From Phellopilus nigrolimitatus (taxonomy: Eukaryota > Basidiomycota > Agaricomycetes > Hymenochaetales > Hymenochaetaceae): 64,000 bases of DNA. A program made the position numbers and the translations under genes. The notes beneath the pieces were generated by a model. That model saw only the letters and a list, made by a program, of their open reading frames with translations, ran no database searches and was not told where the DNA came from. Each line of letters starts with the position of its first letter. The first letter of the stretch is position 1. This document shows positions 1-11,560 of the stretch, in pieces. The stretch spans positions 558,001 through 622,000 of the forward strand of contig JAJOHG010000011.1 of assembly GCA_021029095.1 (NCBI GenBank), read 5' to 3'.

Positions 1-2938
1 GCCTTGTGTCCCTCGATGGCCCCTGCAACAGGCTCATGCGCGGCTCGAACTGCTCGCGCTGTGTTCCCAAGGATAAGGCCATCAGGTGCTTCACTGTGCG
101 CGACATGGTCGAGTCCGCCGCTGTCTGTGACATCTCAGAGATGTCGGTCTATTAGGGTAAGCCGAAACTTCACTTTCGAGGATTCCTCGCCTGATTTTTG
201 AGTAGAATACGTGATCCCTGAAACTCTACCTCAAGGTCGCCTTCTGCGTCTCGTGCACCATTCCCTCGAACGGTGCGTCTCGTGTCTCATTCATTCTCCT
301 TTCTATGGTGACTTCTTGGTACACAGTTGTCCGTGTCCATTTGCGCGAAGGCCGCCGCATATGTACCCTCCCCCTCTTGTGCGTTACAAGGACAGCAAAA
401 TGGTCAGTCCTGCCGTCGCAGCTGCTACCGATGCTGCCGCTACGAAAGTCACTTCCTGATTGCTTCGACTTTCAGCTGTTTATTCGTACCTTGCTTTCGC
501 TTTGACCGATCCTCACTCGAAACACCTCCTTACGGGTGGACTAAGGGCCGAGGGGTGCAGCAGGAAATAAAGTAGGATGTATGGCTTTCTGCTGTGACGT
601 ACCGCAGCGAGTGCCTGCTCGCATCGACCAAGCGCTGGTGACGCTTGCACGTCAAGGTCAGCCAGGACCAGCGCCGCTTATCCGTCTCCGCGTTCGCCTC
701 AACTGAGCTCCCCGCGCTCGTCCTCGCGCGTGATCTCCGCAAGAGAGTGAGCCTCGCGCTGCCGCTGCCTCACCGTGGCGGCGCGGCCGAATTTTGGTGA
801 GTGCTTTTATGTGGATGTGTGAGTTGGCGTTGCCAATCTCTGACTACTCAGCGGGGTCGAGCAAACCTCCGCGCTAGCGAGATACAGCGGGCTGGCTAAG
901 GAACGTGGGGGTGGCAGTTGGATAGGAAGCACGGAAATGCGGAACGGTGCGCCGCATACCGCGAACGGGCGAGCAAGCCCTCCGGGGTACGCACACAGGC
1001 AGCTAGGGAACGAGCGGACCGGAAACGATGCACAGGACGGGAAAGCAGGCGGGCGATCGGCAAAAGGAGCCGCTCCGCCTTTTTTTTCTTTTCTTTTTGT
1101 TTGCCGCTCCTCGACTGCTCCCCCAGTCATTTTTCAAAGTAAATAAGTATATCCTTTCATTTTAGTTATGTCCGGTAGCTAGATTATAATGTACAAAAAA
1201 AATTGAAGTAAAAAAAAGAAGAAAAAAAAAGAGCACAACATTGAGAACAGTGAGCGCGAGGGCGGGCGACGATGAGCGGCCTGTCAGCAGTCCTATAAGT
1301 AAGTGCGGCGGTAACGGCGGGCGGCGGCACTGATTAGAGTTTGAATTATATAATGGGAAAAGGGCGGCAGTGCATCACCCTCCATAGGCCAAGGCCGAGG
1401 CCACCTGTCAGATGTTTGATGGGCTGCAGTCTAATACTAAAGAAGCAAAGATTAGTGATTAGATCAATATTTAAAAGCAAAAAATTCTCTGCGAGGCATA
1501 TACATTTAATAATACCCAGTGTCGTATTATAAAGTAGTTTAATTAGCTAACACTGCCTAATAAAGCACAAGCAGCTGGTATACCTATTATTCAATGCCTG
1601 TAGCGTAGCTGGCCCAAAGTTAACCAGCTATACCTGGGCTTCATACACTTTGCGCAAGCAAGCATTTGCTGGCCTTGAATGAATCAGTTGGCTGGCAGCA
1701 GTGAGTCATCAAGGTCCGATTCCGCTTTCGGACAACCTTTCCATCTCTTCTTCGAACCACCACCATCTCCGCAGTGGCTGCGGGATCGTCTGCTCGAGCG
1801 AGCTCACCGTCTTCCACAGCGAGCTCACCGTCTTCCATAGTGAGTTCGCCATCTCCTCCCTCAGCGCGCTCGCCTTCTCCTCCTCACGGCTCAGCTCACC
1901 ATCCTCCACCATGTCCTCACCGTCTTCCTCCACGCGCTCACCGTCTTCCTCCACGCGCTCGCCGTCTTCCTCCACGCGCTCGCCGTCTTCCTCCACGCCT
2001 CCGCCGTCTTCATCCACGCGCTCGCCGTCTTCCTCCACGCCTCCGCCGTCTTCATCCATGCGCTCGCCGTCTTCATCCACGCGCTCGCCGTCTTCCTCCA
2101 CGCCTCCGCCGTCCCCCCTCCACGCCATCCTCCTCCGCGCGCTCGCTGACCCCTCAACGTCCCCGCCTCGCCATCTCCTCCGCGCGCACGCAAACTCCTC
2201 GACGCCGCCGCCTCGCCTTCTCCTCCGCGCGCTCGCCGACGCCTCAACGCACCCGCCCAGCCGTCTCCTCTGCGCGCTCGCCAACTCCTTCACACCCCCG
2301 CCTCGTCATCTCCTCCGCGCGCTCGCCAACTCCCCAACGCCGACAGTCCACGCCATCTCGTCTCTGCGCGCTCGCCGTCCCTCCTCCACGCGCTCGCCGT
2401 CTCCTCCACGCGCTCGCCGTCCCTCCTCCACGCGCTCGCCGTCTCCTCCACGCGCTCGCCGTCCCCCCTCTACGCCGGAGTGACACGTACTACACGCTGT
2501 AGAGGACTCGCTTCCCCTTCCTCCCATTTATTTCTTTTTTACTTCGTGTACCTGTTCCTCGTGGTCTGGTTTTTTTTTGTTGTTGTTGTCAAGGATCCCA
2601 TTTGTCGTATCGCTTTCGTATTGCTTTCGTATTCGCTTTCGTATTTGCTTTGCTGTTTTCGTCTTGCTTTGCTGTTTTCGTCTTGCTTTGCTGTTTTCGT
2701 CTTGCTCTCATACTGCTATCCTTTCCTCGCTATCGTGTACTATTGTCCGCATACTGCTAGGCCATTAGATAATTTGAACCAAGTCTCAAAAAGAAAACAT
2801 TGTGTTCGGAAAGTGATTTAAAAAAAGTAAAGTGTCCTTTCTGTAGATTAGCAGAAAGAAACAAAAGACCGAGGTAAGCGCTTTCAAGACGAGGGAGGCC
2901 TGGGTAATACGAGATAGTCTTGCTAACAAGAAATATAG
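1..2938. other. Accessory DNA, no supported gene
   Basis: No reading frame here has recognisable domains or a convincing exon structure. The stretch holds AT-rich poly-A/T tracts around 1080-1230, a GC-rich minisatellite at about 1915-2470, and a short pyrimidine-rich direct repeat at 2645-2705 (about 19 bp, three copies, core TTGCTTTGCTGTTTTCG). The first 800 bases could include the edge of a gene lying outside the window, but I cannot support one. Confidence 0.5.
1915..2470. repeat. 21-bp-type minisatellite, open in several frames
   Basis: Degenerate tandem units built on CCGTCTTCCTCCACGCGCTCG run from about 1915 to 2110, decay into looser units, and sharpen again at about 2375-2470 (units of CGCTCGCCGTCTCCTCCACG). 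Because the unit length is a multiple of three, long frames stay open on both strands: Ser/Pro/Arg-rich on plus, Glu/Asp/Arg or Ala-Trp-Arg/Met-Lys-Thr on minus. I see no splice-consistent gene around it, so I call it a repeat rather than a CDS. Confidence 0.6.
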
Positions 2939-5411
2939 ATGTCGAAACGAACGCGAGTCAGTGGCGTCGAGGCGCTGTTAGACGTCGAAGCCACTGTAGC
3001 GGACAACGACGAAGAAACTTCGGAAGACGAAGAGGAAGGTGACACTGCTTTGTAAAGCTAAAATGCAGAAAGCTAATATTGAAATATTTAGCAAATGACT
3101 TCATCGACGACGACGATGTCAGAGATGAGACGCCTTTGCGCGTCTACGCTTCGTCTACACGGGGCACGGGCGCTCGTTCGGTCGAAGACTTTGACAATGA
3201 GACAACGGCAAGGAGAATCAAAGAGCGCAGCAGAAGAGAGAGGGAAGTGGAAAGGAGTCAGCTTTCAACTCAATTGCATATGTGGATGATCCACGTTCCG
3301 GTACGTTGTGGCTCGGGAATTTGCTCAGAGTATTTACACAAGTTTCATAGGAAAAACTGGAGCCGTCGAATGCGGACCGTCTCAATGAGCGTCTGTTGGA
3401 ACCGTCTCGTGCATTTTCCGTCTCATCTTTGCACTCGCGGGTTTATGTCTTAGCGCCGAACTCAGCAATCATTCGCGATGCGTGTCAGAATCTCGCTGGA
3501 CTGGAGCGAGCGCCATTCCTCTCAGTTCCATACGAGGAGCACCATCAAGTGCTCAAACTTCGAGATAAAAACGACCCGCTACCTCATTACGAGGTCGGCG
3601 ACTGGGTTACTCTTCGACGAGGCACGTATAAAGGTGACCTCGCGAGAGTTCGCACCGTCTCCGATACGAGCGACTCAGTTACTGTGGCTGTTGTGCCTCG
3701 CATTGGAACGAGAGATAAGAAACAAACGTCTCGCCCCCCGCCTTTACTTTTTAATTTAGAAAAAATTTCTGAGCTATGTGAGGGCGAAAAGATTAAAACG
3801 CTCTCCGATACCGAGTTCCGTTTCAGACGTCGGTTGTTTAGAAACGGACTATGCGAGTTCAAAGTCCCGGCGCTTCACTTCGTGAAAAAAGCAAATCCTA
3901 CGTTGTGCGATATAGGTGCATTTGCATTGCAAGAAAGTAATCTCGCCTCGCTAGAAATAGGTGAACCGTTCTTGCGTTGCGGAGATAAAGTCCGCATGAT
4001 TTCTGGATCTCTGGCCCTTCTGAGCGGCGTCGTCAGTACTATCGAGGACGAACGAGTTCTCGTTTGCGACGTCCTCGACTGGGCTGGAACAGTGAAATTC
4101 AACACGTTATGGGTTCCTCACGATGAAGTGCGACGCATTCTGAACCTCGGAGACCACGTCAGAATGAAATTCGTCGAGCCACCGGTCGAAGGAATGATAA
4201 CGATGGTCAACGACGACGAACTTAGCTTCCTCGAGGTTGAAACTCGTCGTACGGTTAGTTCGAATTACAAAACTACTGTTTCTAATCTAACTGCTATGAT
4301 TCAGGTGACTTGTCGTACCAAATGGGTCGAGACGTATGACCCCGACTTTAGGATGGAAAACATTCAACCATCCGCGTCAATAAAGGGTCCTCCTCGACAC
4401 CACGACAACCTCCGCGGCCTGCGAATCTATGTCAAACAAGACAAATATTCAAAGGGCTCTTACGGCTACGTTCTGGATACCCACCCGACGAAGAGAATCG
4501 CGCGCATTTCGCGCGACGGCGTACTCGGATCCTCCGAGTTCGTCGTCGATTGGAAAAACTTGATCGCGGTGTAAGTTCTATTTACTTCTGCTTATTGAAC
4601 CCTTTTTTACTTAAATTACAGGAAGGCGATCGCGTGTCTGGACGGAAAGTTTCCTCTCACAGAAACTGAGCGAGAGCGGTACGCCGAGAAATTTCGCGTG
4701 CTACCCGAACCCTCGCTACCCGGACCCTCGCTACCCGGACCGTCCAGCGCTACGCGTTCATCGACTCCGCCGCCTGAGAGCAGCGAGCTCCCTATTGACG
4801 GGGAAGCGGCAGCGTGGGTGGTCGGCGAGTTGGACGTGACAGAAGCTCGTGATTCGGCGGCCGACGGCGCGATAACGGTTCTCCCAACTCCTTCAGGTAC
4901 GCGTCATTCGGTAACAGCGAATGCGTTCCATTTTATTCATGGATTTTCTCCTTTTCTCCAAGATTTTTCTGGCCGTGGCATGTGGCTCTTCACGCCCGCT
5001 ATCCAGGCGCGCTTTCCCGGGCACAAGGTGCATTTTACTCGCCTATCGTCGCCCTCGCGCCCTACTTTTTTGGAAGAGGGGACTAAGGACAGTTTTGATC
5101 ATACGCGATGCGTCGTTGAGCACAACCGATGTCGTGTACGCGTCGTCTTGCAGACACCCGCGTCGACGGTCCGATCTGAAGATGTAGATGTTCACGATTT
5201 AGGCCCGAAGCTCCCCAAAAAGGGGGGCACGGCATTGGTGATCAACGGGAATGCGGAAAATGTCGGGAAAATCGTCAATGTGACTGGCTTCGTGAAAGCC
5301 AACGGTGCCCTTAAGTCTGCTTGGCTTGCAGAACTGGACGGCACGCGCTGGAAGGTGCCGGAGCCGGTAGGGAACATAACGCGCATTGAAGCAACAGCAG
5401 AGGAGTCATAG
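2939..5411 (+). CDS. SPT5-like KOW-domain protein
   Basis: Four exons: 2939-3038, 3092-3300, 3351-4570 and 4622-5411, about 772 residues. The acidic N-terminus (EETSEDEEE, then FIDDDDVRDE) is like that of transcription elongation factor Spt5, which binds RNA polymerase II through an NGN domain and several KOW domains. At least four KOW-like blocks follow: GDWVTLRRGTYKGDLARV, GDKVRMISGSLALLSGVV, GDHVRMKF and LRGLRIYVKQDKYSKGSYG. The protein is shorter than true Spt5 (over 1000 residues) and I see no C-terminal repeat region, only a Pro-Gly-Pro-Ser linker. It is probably a divergent paralogue rather than the essential factor. The NGN area at 3300-3395 is ambiguous: I model a 50-nt intron, but reading through with a one-base shift gives an NGN-like stretch (EFAQSIYTSFIGKTGAVE), so the domain may be broken. 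Confidence 0.75.
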
Positions 5412-5789
5412 TCGTGTACATAATGTAATATGATTTGAATACATGCTGCCTTCTGCGTCTGGGAATCGGTGAGTCTATTTACCGACGTTAAGATCCATCA
5501 AGCGAACTTGTTTCATTACGGAAAAAAAGGTGCGTACGCAATTCATCGCGAACTTAATATTTTACTGACTATCTCTCATTTAGGTTGCAACTCGCTTAAT
5601 ACGTTCTTTGAGGAAGGTCTCGCTTATTTCGGCTGATTTTGGGCCGTCGTACTGGATCCCGCCTGAATTCGGACCGGAAGTAAGTTTCCCAGCCACATTT
5701 TGTATTGAAATTGTCAGAGTCTGACTTTGGCGTTTCTTCCCTTCACTGTTTTGTCTGCTTTGAGAACATCGTCGTTTGCGAGAATAAAC

Positions 5790-8700
5790 ATGAGTGACTC
5801 GAATGCAATGCCCGGTATGTTTGTAAAGCCTCTTTGCGTTTTGATTATGCATTGACTTGAGAATGAATCCCTTGCAGCTGTGCCGCCTGATGAGCAAGTT
5901 AGTACGAGAAAGAAGGGCAAACTGGCTGCTCAAGTAAGTTTCTTCACAAATTGTATACGAAGCTATGCTCACGGAGCTCGACAAGAAATCCAACGAGACG
6001 AGCGATACTAGAGCCGGGCCCGCGGATTACCAAGGCCTCCTCACAAGATCCAAGAGCGGATCTGTTACGGAGAGAAAGATATATGCCGTGCGTGATGTTC
6101 TTATGTCTGCGTCAATACGATACTAATTGTTCGTTTCTTTAGGAGCCGAAGCGCAGGGTTGCAGCGACTACTGCCAATAAAGCTGAGCAGGGCGCACTTG
6201 AGAAGGCCCCGCGCGCTGCGAAGAATAAAGCCCCGCGCGCAGCGCAGACCAAGGCCGCGCGCGCTGAGAAGGCTAAGGTCGCGCGCGCCGAGAAGGCCAC
6301 GTGTGAAAGGACGGCGCGCGCTGAGCAGGCCGTGCGTGAAGAGGCTGCGCGCGCTGAGCAGGCCGCGCGTGAAAGGACGGCGCGTGCTGAGCAGGCCGCG
6401 CGTGAAGAGGCTGCGCGCGCTGAGCAGGCCGCGCGTGAGCAGGCCGCGCGTGAGCAGGCCGCGCGTGAGCAGGCCGCGCGTGAGCAGGCCGCGCGTGAGC
6501 AGGCCGCGCGTGAGCAGGCCGCGCGTGAAGAGGCTGCGCGCGCTGAGCAGGCCGCGCGTGAAGAGACCGCGCGCGCTGAGCAGGCCGCGCGTGAAGAGAC
6601 TGCGCGCGCTGAGCAGGCCGCGCGTGAAAGGACCGCGCGCGCTGAGCAGGCCGCGCGTGAAAGGACCGCGCGCGCTGAGCAGGCCGTGCGTGAAGAGGCT
6701 GCGCGCGTTGAGCAGGCCATGCGTGAAGAGGCTGCGCGCGCTGAGCAGGCCGTGTGTGACGAGGCCGAACTTATCGAGCGGATCGCGCGTGAAGATGCTG
6801 CTGCCGAACTCCTGGCTCAAGAGATTGCCGCCGCCGGTGACTTGGCTGCGCGCAAGAAGGCCCTCGACGATGATCTGGCATTGCGCAAAGAGGCCTCCGC
6901 TCGTGAACAGGCTGCTCACGATGCGGCCGTGGAACCGCGTGATAGACTGAATGTGAGTCAATTCTTAATGTCCGCCAACTAAGCTTATTCACATTTATTG
7001 CTAGATTCGACAGAGCGCATTCGATCTTGAGCAGGACCCATTCAATTTACGATACCGCAGCCACTACCATCGACGTTCTAACGGCAAAACGCCGAAGACA
7101 CCCCCTCTGCCCGCTCGCATGCAGACGGTCGTCAATAAAGGCGTCGTGACAAGGACAATCTTTCCACGTGCACCACCTCGTGTACCCACAGGCGACGAGT
7201 CCGTTTTCCATTACACCGCAAACATTTTCTGCTAGTCAGACGACTTCGCCTACGCTTCATGCAAATCTTTGCTCCCCAACCCCAGCTCCGTCTCCAGTGA
7301 ATAACGAGGGAGAAACGAGTCGCATTGCATCGGACAAGCTTCTAGCTGATCTGAGAGAGGTGTACAGAGATGATCGACAGCAAATGGCTTGGTTTCTTCG
7401 TCTGCACGGATACGAACTTGAAGACCCCGACTCACAACTCGGTGGTGAGTGAATTCAGTAGTCTATTATACAAAAACTAACAAATTACTTTAGTCACGGA
7501 TCGCGATGCCGTACCTGCTCGTATTAGATCACCTTCTCTCGAAATCATACCTTCCAACGGTGATCTTGACGAATCTGAAGGTCGTGACTCTCGCAGGCAC
7601 GATGGCGCTGAGGACGACGACGACGACGACGGAGCCGGCGCCGGCGCCAGGGACAGGGACGGGGACGGGGACGGGGACAGAGACGGGGACAGAGACGGGG
7701 ACAGAGACGGGGACAGAGACGGGGACAGAGACGGGGACAGAGACGGGAACGGGACAGAGACGATGACGGAGACGATGACGACGGAAATTGTTCGTCTGAT
7801 GACTACGCGACTACTGCCGACCGTGCGGAGAAGAGGAGGCTGAGTCTTCCTGAGAAGAGGCGAGTGATGTCTCAAGAGGAAATGGATGAATATGATGATT
7901 TCGAGACTCGAAGCGATGTCGTCCTTAGCAGTGACGACGATACGTCTCGAGCGAAGAAAGCGAAGAAGAAGCCTTCTCGCGGGGCTTCACGCAGGACCAT
8001 GAAAGCTTCAAAAGCCAAGGCTGCTAGTATGGCTGAGGTGGATGATGAGGATGATATCGACTCGAGACCAGGGCCATTGTCGGCTGCTGCTAAGGCTGAA
8101 TGCGATGCGGCCTATAGTGAATTCCATAAAATTCTCCGCGAGATCGGCGTGAAGCACAACAAGAGGGTTGATGTGCTTTTGAATCACTTTGGCTTCTTTT
8201 CGAGGGAGACGCGCGACTCAAACCCGTTCAATGTCTGGCAAAGCTGGTACTCAGTGCACAATCCGATCCCAGAGGATAGTCAGTCGGCTTTTCTTTCTTA
8301 TTCATGTTTGTGAGGCTGACTAGTGAACAAGTGGATCCTGCGGTTTACAAAGCAGAAATGTTAGCAGCCTACCGAAAGAAACACCCAGAAGATGATGGAC
8401 GCACCACGGAAGAAGTCAAAGAGCTCTTCCGTGAGCAGTACGAGTGGCGCAAGTCTATAGAGAAGACTCATCTTACGACGTCCAGTAATCTGCATTCCGT
8501 GCTTCGTCCTGGGCAGGCGGAATTTGAACGTTTTGTACGTTAATCATATTTCAACTTTCGCGCTGTTCTAACTTTGCTCGTAGGCTCAGCGTCAGTATGC
8601 TGAGACAGAAACCGTCTATATCGCCCTTGCGGTCAACATTTCGAACAATCCTAGTGCGAAACTCGCTTCTGGCTTCATCGCTGGGTGCGAGATCGCTGAG

Positions 8701-10158
8701 CAGGCATTCGAGTCAGATGAGGTGTTCTGGTCCAAGATGGGCGACGATTTGGAGACTCTAATCAGGTGCGTAGTGTCCGGCTCAGTCGCATGCAAAGCTC
8801 TAACTTTCTTTCTAGGTGCGCAGATTTACGTGCGCGCGGAATCGTGATACACGAAGGTATACCCCTGCTGAAGAAGATATATTGGAAGAGAGGGGCAAGA
8901 AATGAGTGTGACGTCCGACGTAGCCTGTTCTCCGAGAATCTGAATGCTTCGGCTGGTGCGTACCCCGTCGTTTACTTTTGCTGTCTTCTGTACTCAATGC
9001 CTCCGAATAGCATGTATCTTTGATGCCAGGGAAAAAGCTAACCCTTCGGGGACAAAACTCTCAAAGTCCCAGTATGCCGTCAGCTTCACAAAGTTCTACG
9101 ATTGGCTTGTCGAAAACCAGCTCGGTCTTGTCGGTGTACCTGACTGCGGGGAGTTTGCATGGGGTACCGCCAATCCAATTCCCAAGAACCTTTCCGCCGG
9201 ACTATTGAAAGCAGCTACCGACGCGATCGCGAAGGAGCAGTGGGCGTTGCGAAATAAGGAGGACCTTTCGGAGTTTAAAGGACAAGTCATGAGATTTGTC
9301 GACATGAGTTCATGTACGTGCCTATATTGATTTCGAGTGCGCCGCTGACTTTTGTTTTAGCATACGCTACTGGGGTTCTCAAGGCGAATGCGGACAAGGC
9401 CGTCGTTACATCTGTCAGCGGCCGCCCTCTGCTCACTTTGAGTCGCTGCGCCGCATACCAAAAGTTGGTGGCTAATCTCAACTGATGACGCGGCGCCTTC
9501 TGGTGCTGGTGTACCTTCTCCGCCGCACTCATTCCCTGCCCATCCACCTGCACGCCCAGCCGTTATGCCTCCTGACCGGGAGACAGTGCCACTCCCTGGC
9601 CACGCATCGTCACAGTATGCATCACGTGCAAAATCAGTCGTGCCATCCTCTAATTATGTGCCTATACCCGACAGACGTGCCGTTTCAGTTGCGCCGCCCT
9701 CACAGACCCGGCCGCCACCGCCTCCGCTTCCACTTTTGACTAAACCAGCCTTTGTACCTCACTGTCGCAGACCAGCGCGCTGATCATCGCACCCGTCACT
9801 CCGAGGATGACGGAGAAGGGCCACCTGCCAAGCGGCCGCGCGTTGGGGATTCTTCTGAACCCCAGTTTGATGCGCACGACGGTTTGGTTAGCTATGAGTG
9901 GCAATATCCGGACGGGAACGGAGGCCTATCGTGTCCCGGGACCTGCCGCCGTGTCGTGGCGAGCGTAGACGTACTGATGAATTCTGGAGATTCGTTGACC
10001 CAGCGACAGGTGAGATGGTCGGTATCCCTCCTGGCTACACAGCAGCAAATGGTGTTCACATGTGGGGAGGGGGCTCGCTCTCAAATGATCCAGATATTGA
10101 AGATGGGCAGGTCTACAATCCTGCTATTGAAGACAGATATGTGTATGGACATGATTAA
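5790..10158 (+). CDS. Large coiled-coil / low-complexity hypothetical protein, frame breaks in 3' half
   Basis: Not recognised as a known family. An exon chain can be followed from MSDSNAMP: introns near 5817-5879, 5934-5976, 6080-6141, 6951-7003, 7146-7191 and 7443-7492, then further ones near 8537, 8766, 8961 and 9315. Order of regions: Lys-rich start; an Ala/Glu/Arg coiled coil (6160-6950) built on EQAAR and EEAARA units; a Ser/Pro region; an Asp-rich DDDDDD tract and an RDGD repeat (7610-7750); a Lys-rich segment with nuclear-localisation-like clusters; a conserved-looking block (NPFNVWQSWYSVHNP, then KKHPEDDGRTTEEVKELF); a block ending SGRPLLTLSRCAAYQKLV; and a Pro-rich tail finishing near YVYGHD. 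Frame changes without good introns occur near 7755, 8283 (needs a 32-nt intron), 9483, 9775 and 9905. It is either a decaying gene, a mis-assembled repeat region, or splicing I could not resolve. Confidence 0.45.
6310..6750 (+). repeat. 15/30-bp coding tandem repeat (EQAAR)
   Basis: Tandem units GAGCAGGCCGCGCGT (15 bp, six in a row at about 6415-6520) alternate with 30-bp units that also carry GAAGAGGCTGCGCGC. In the exon frame they encode EQAAR and EEAARA, a highly charged alpha-helical or coiled-coil segment. The unit is a multiple of three, so other frames on both strands also stay open; those are shadows. Confidence 0.85.
7625..7760 (+). repeat. 12-bp coding minisatellite (RDGD) with frame shift at its end
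   Basis: Units of GGGACAGAGACG repeat about six times. The frame joined to the exons upstream reads acidic DDDDDD, then Arg-Asp-Gly-Asp repeats. The last unit (about 7747-7757) has GGGAACGGGACAG where the other units have GGGGACAG, one G fewer, and the downstream coding frame (DDGNCSSDDY, then MSQEEMDEYDD) is offset accordingly. Confidence 0.75.
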
Positions 10159-10289
10159 GTAGTTTAGTGTCAAGGTCTTCGTAGTGTTCGGGTTTTGGTG
10201 AATGTGGCAGGGTATGGAGTAAATTAGTAAGCAGCCTTGCTTATAGTCTGATTATTTTCTATCTTGCTATCGATATTGTTCGTGGGCAT
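10159..10289. other. Short spacer
   Basis: AT-richer spacer after the coiled-coil gene, before the palindrome array. Nothing recognisable. Confidence 0.5.
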
Positions 10290-10725
10290 GCACAAGGATG
10301 AAGCCGAAGATGAGTTGTGGGCCCGCCCAAAGATGAGTTGTGGGTGCGCCCAAAAATGAAGTGTGGGCACGCCCAGAGATGAATTGTGGGCACGCCCAAA
10401 GAGTGGGCACGCCCAGAGAGTGGGTGCGCCCAAAAATGAAGTGTGGGCACGCCCAGATGAATTGTGGGCACGCCCAAAGAGTGGGTGCGCCCAAAAATGA
10501 AGTGTGGGCACGCCCAGAGAGTGGGCGCGCCCAGATGAATTGTGGGCACGCCCAGAGAGTGGGCGCGCCCAAAGATGAATTGTGGGCGCGCCCAGAGAGT
10601 GGGTGTGCCCAAAGATGGGATGTGGGTGCACCCAAAGATGGGATGTGGGTGCACCTAAAGATGGGATGTGGGCGCACCCAAAGATGGGATGTGGGCATGC
10701 CCAAAGATGGCCTGCAGCATAATGT
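10290..10725. repeat. Tandem array of short GC palindromes
   Basis: About twenty degenerate units of 16-24 bp, each holding a palindrome-like core of the form GGGCRYGCCC (for example GGGCACGCCC, GGGCGCGCCC, GGGTGCGCCC, GGGCATGCCC) separated by AAAGATGAATT or AGAGAGT. Both strands therefore have the same look, and proline/histidine-rich frames open by chance on minus. Isolated GGGCATGCCC cores occur again near 12285-12360. Confidence 0.85.
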
Positions 10726-10741
10726 ACACCTTGACATTGTA

Positions 10742-10822
10742 ATGATAAAATATAGCCTTAAGGAAGGAATGAGCTTTATACATTTATAAAGTTATTTCTT
10801 TCCTTAAGGCTCCTTTTATCAG
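10742..10822. repeat. Small inverted repeat (foldback)
   Basis: TGATAAAATATAGCCTTAAGG at the left is mirrored by CCTTAAGGCTCCTTTTATCA at the right, with an AT-rich loop. It has the size and form of a tiny foldback or MITE relic; no clear target duplication was found. Confidence 0.55.
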
Positions 10823-11102
10823 TATGATGTTCAGGAGTACACCTTTTTGCAGGATGCCCAAGGATGGGTGTCCTTGTACACGCTGCCAGTCACTACTACT
10901 GATATTAGATAATTAGTATTACTCATGGCCACTTATGGTCTCTCATGGTCAAATAGTAATGTTTCCTCTGTCTTACTCAGCACTGTAGTTCATCATGATT
11001 GTGACATCTTTTTTGCTTACTCATCTGAAGCCTCTGATTTGTGCGATCACTCTGTGCTGCTGCTTTGCTATAAGAATTACCTTTGTGGATTCCTAATAAC
11101 CA

Positions 11103-11216
11103 ATTGAATGGCTTAGTGAACCCTCAGCCCACATTGATTACGTCCCTGCCCTTTGTTAAATAACAAAGGGCAGGGACGTAATCAACGCAGGCTGAAGCCT
11201 TGCTAACCCATTCAAT
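11103..11216. repeat. Near-perfect 55-bp-stem foldback
   Basis: The left arm starts ATTGAATGGCTTAG and ends GCCCTTTGTTA. The right arm starts TAACAAAGGGCAGGGACG and ends CCATTCAAT and is its reverse complement with a few mismatches. The loop is only a few bases. The same sequence, without the mirrored arm, is the core of the tandem repeats that follow. Confidence 0.85.
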
Positions 11217-11239
11217 CGGCAGTAGTGATGGGCAGTGTA

Positions 11240-11560
11240 CGCACTGCTTAGCAAGGCTTCAGCCCACGAAGATTATGTCTTTGCCCTTTGTATGCACCAC
11301 TTAGCAATGTTTCAGCCTGCGTTGATTACGTCCCTACCCTTTGTACGCACCATACCCTTTGTACGCACCACTTAGCAAGGTTTCAGCCTGTGTTGATTAC
11401 GTCCCTACCCTTTGTACGCACCATACCCTTTGTACGCACCACTTAGCAAGGTTTCAGCCTGTGTTGATTACGTCCCTACCCTTTGTACGCACCGCTTAGC
11501 AAGGTTTCAGCCTGCGTTGATTACATCCCTGCCCTTTGTATGCACCACCCGTCACTACTG
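11240..11560. repeat. About 70-bp tandem repeat related to the foldback arm
   Basis: Units contain TTAGCAAGGTTTCAGCCTG, GTTGATTACGTCCCT and one or two CCTTTGTACGCACCA blocks. Two central units are almost identical; outer ones are degenerate. The unit shares about 40 bp with the arm of the foldback just upstream, so both come from one repeat family. Confidence 0.8.

Noticed and set aside
6101..6961. Long minus-strand frame (286 codons) and other-frame plus ORF over the EQAAR repeat
   Set aside because: The repeat unit is a multiple of three, so every frame stays open; only the EQAAR frame connects to upstream and downstream exons by good splice sites.
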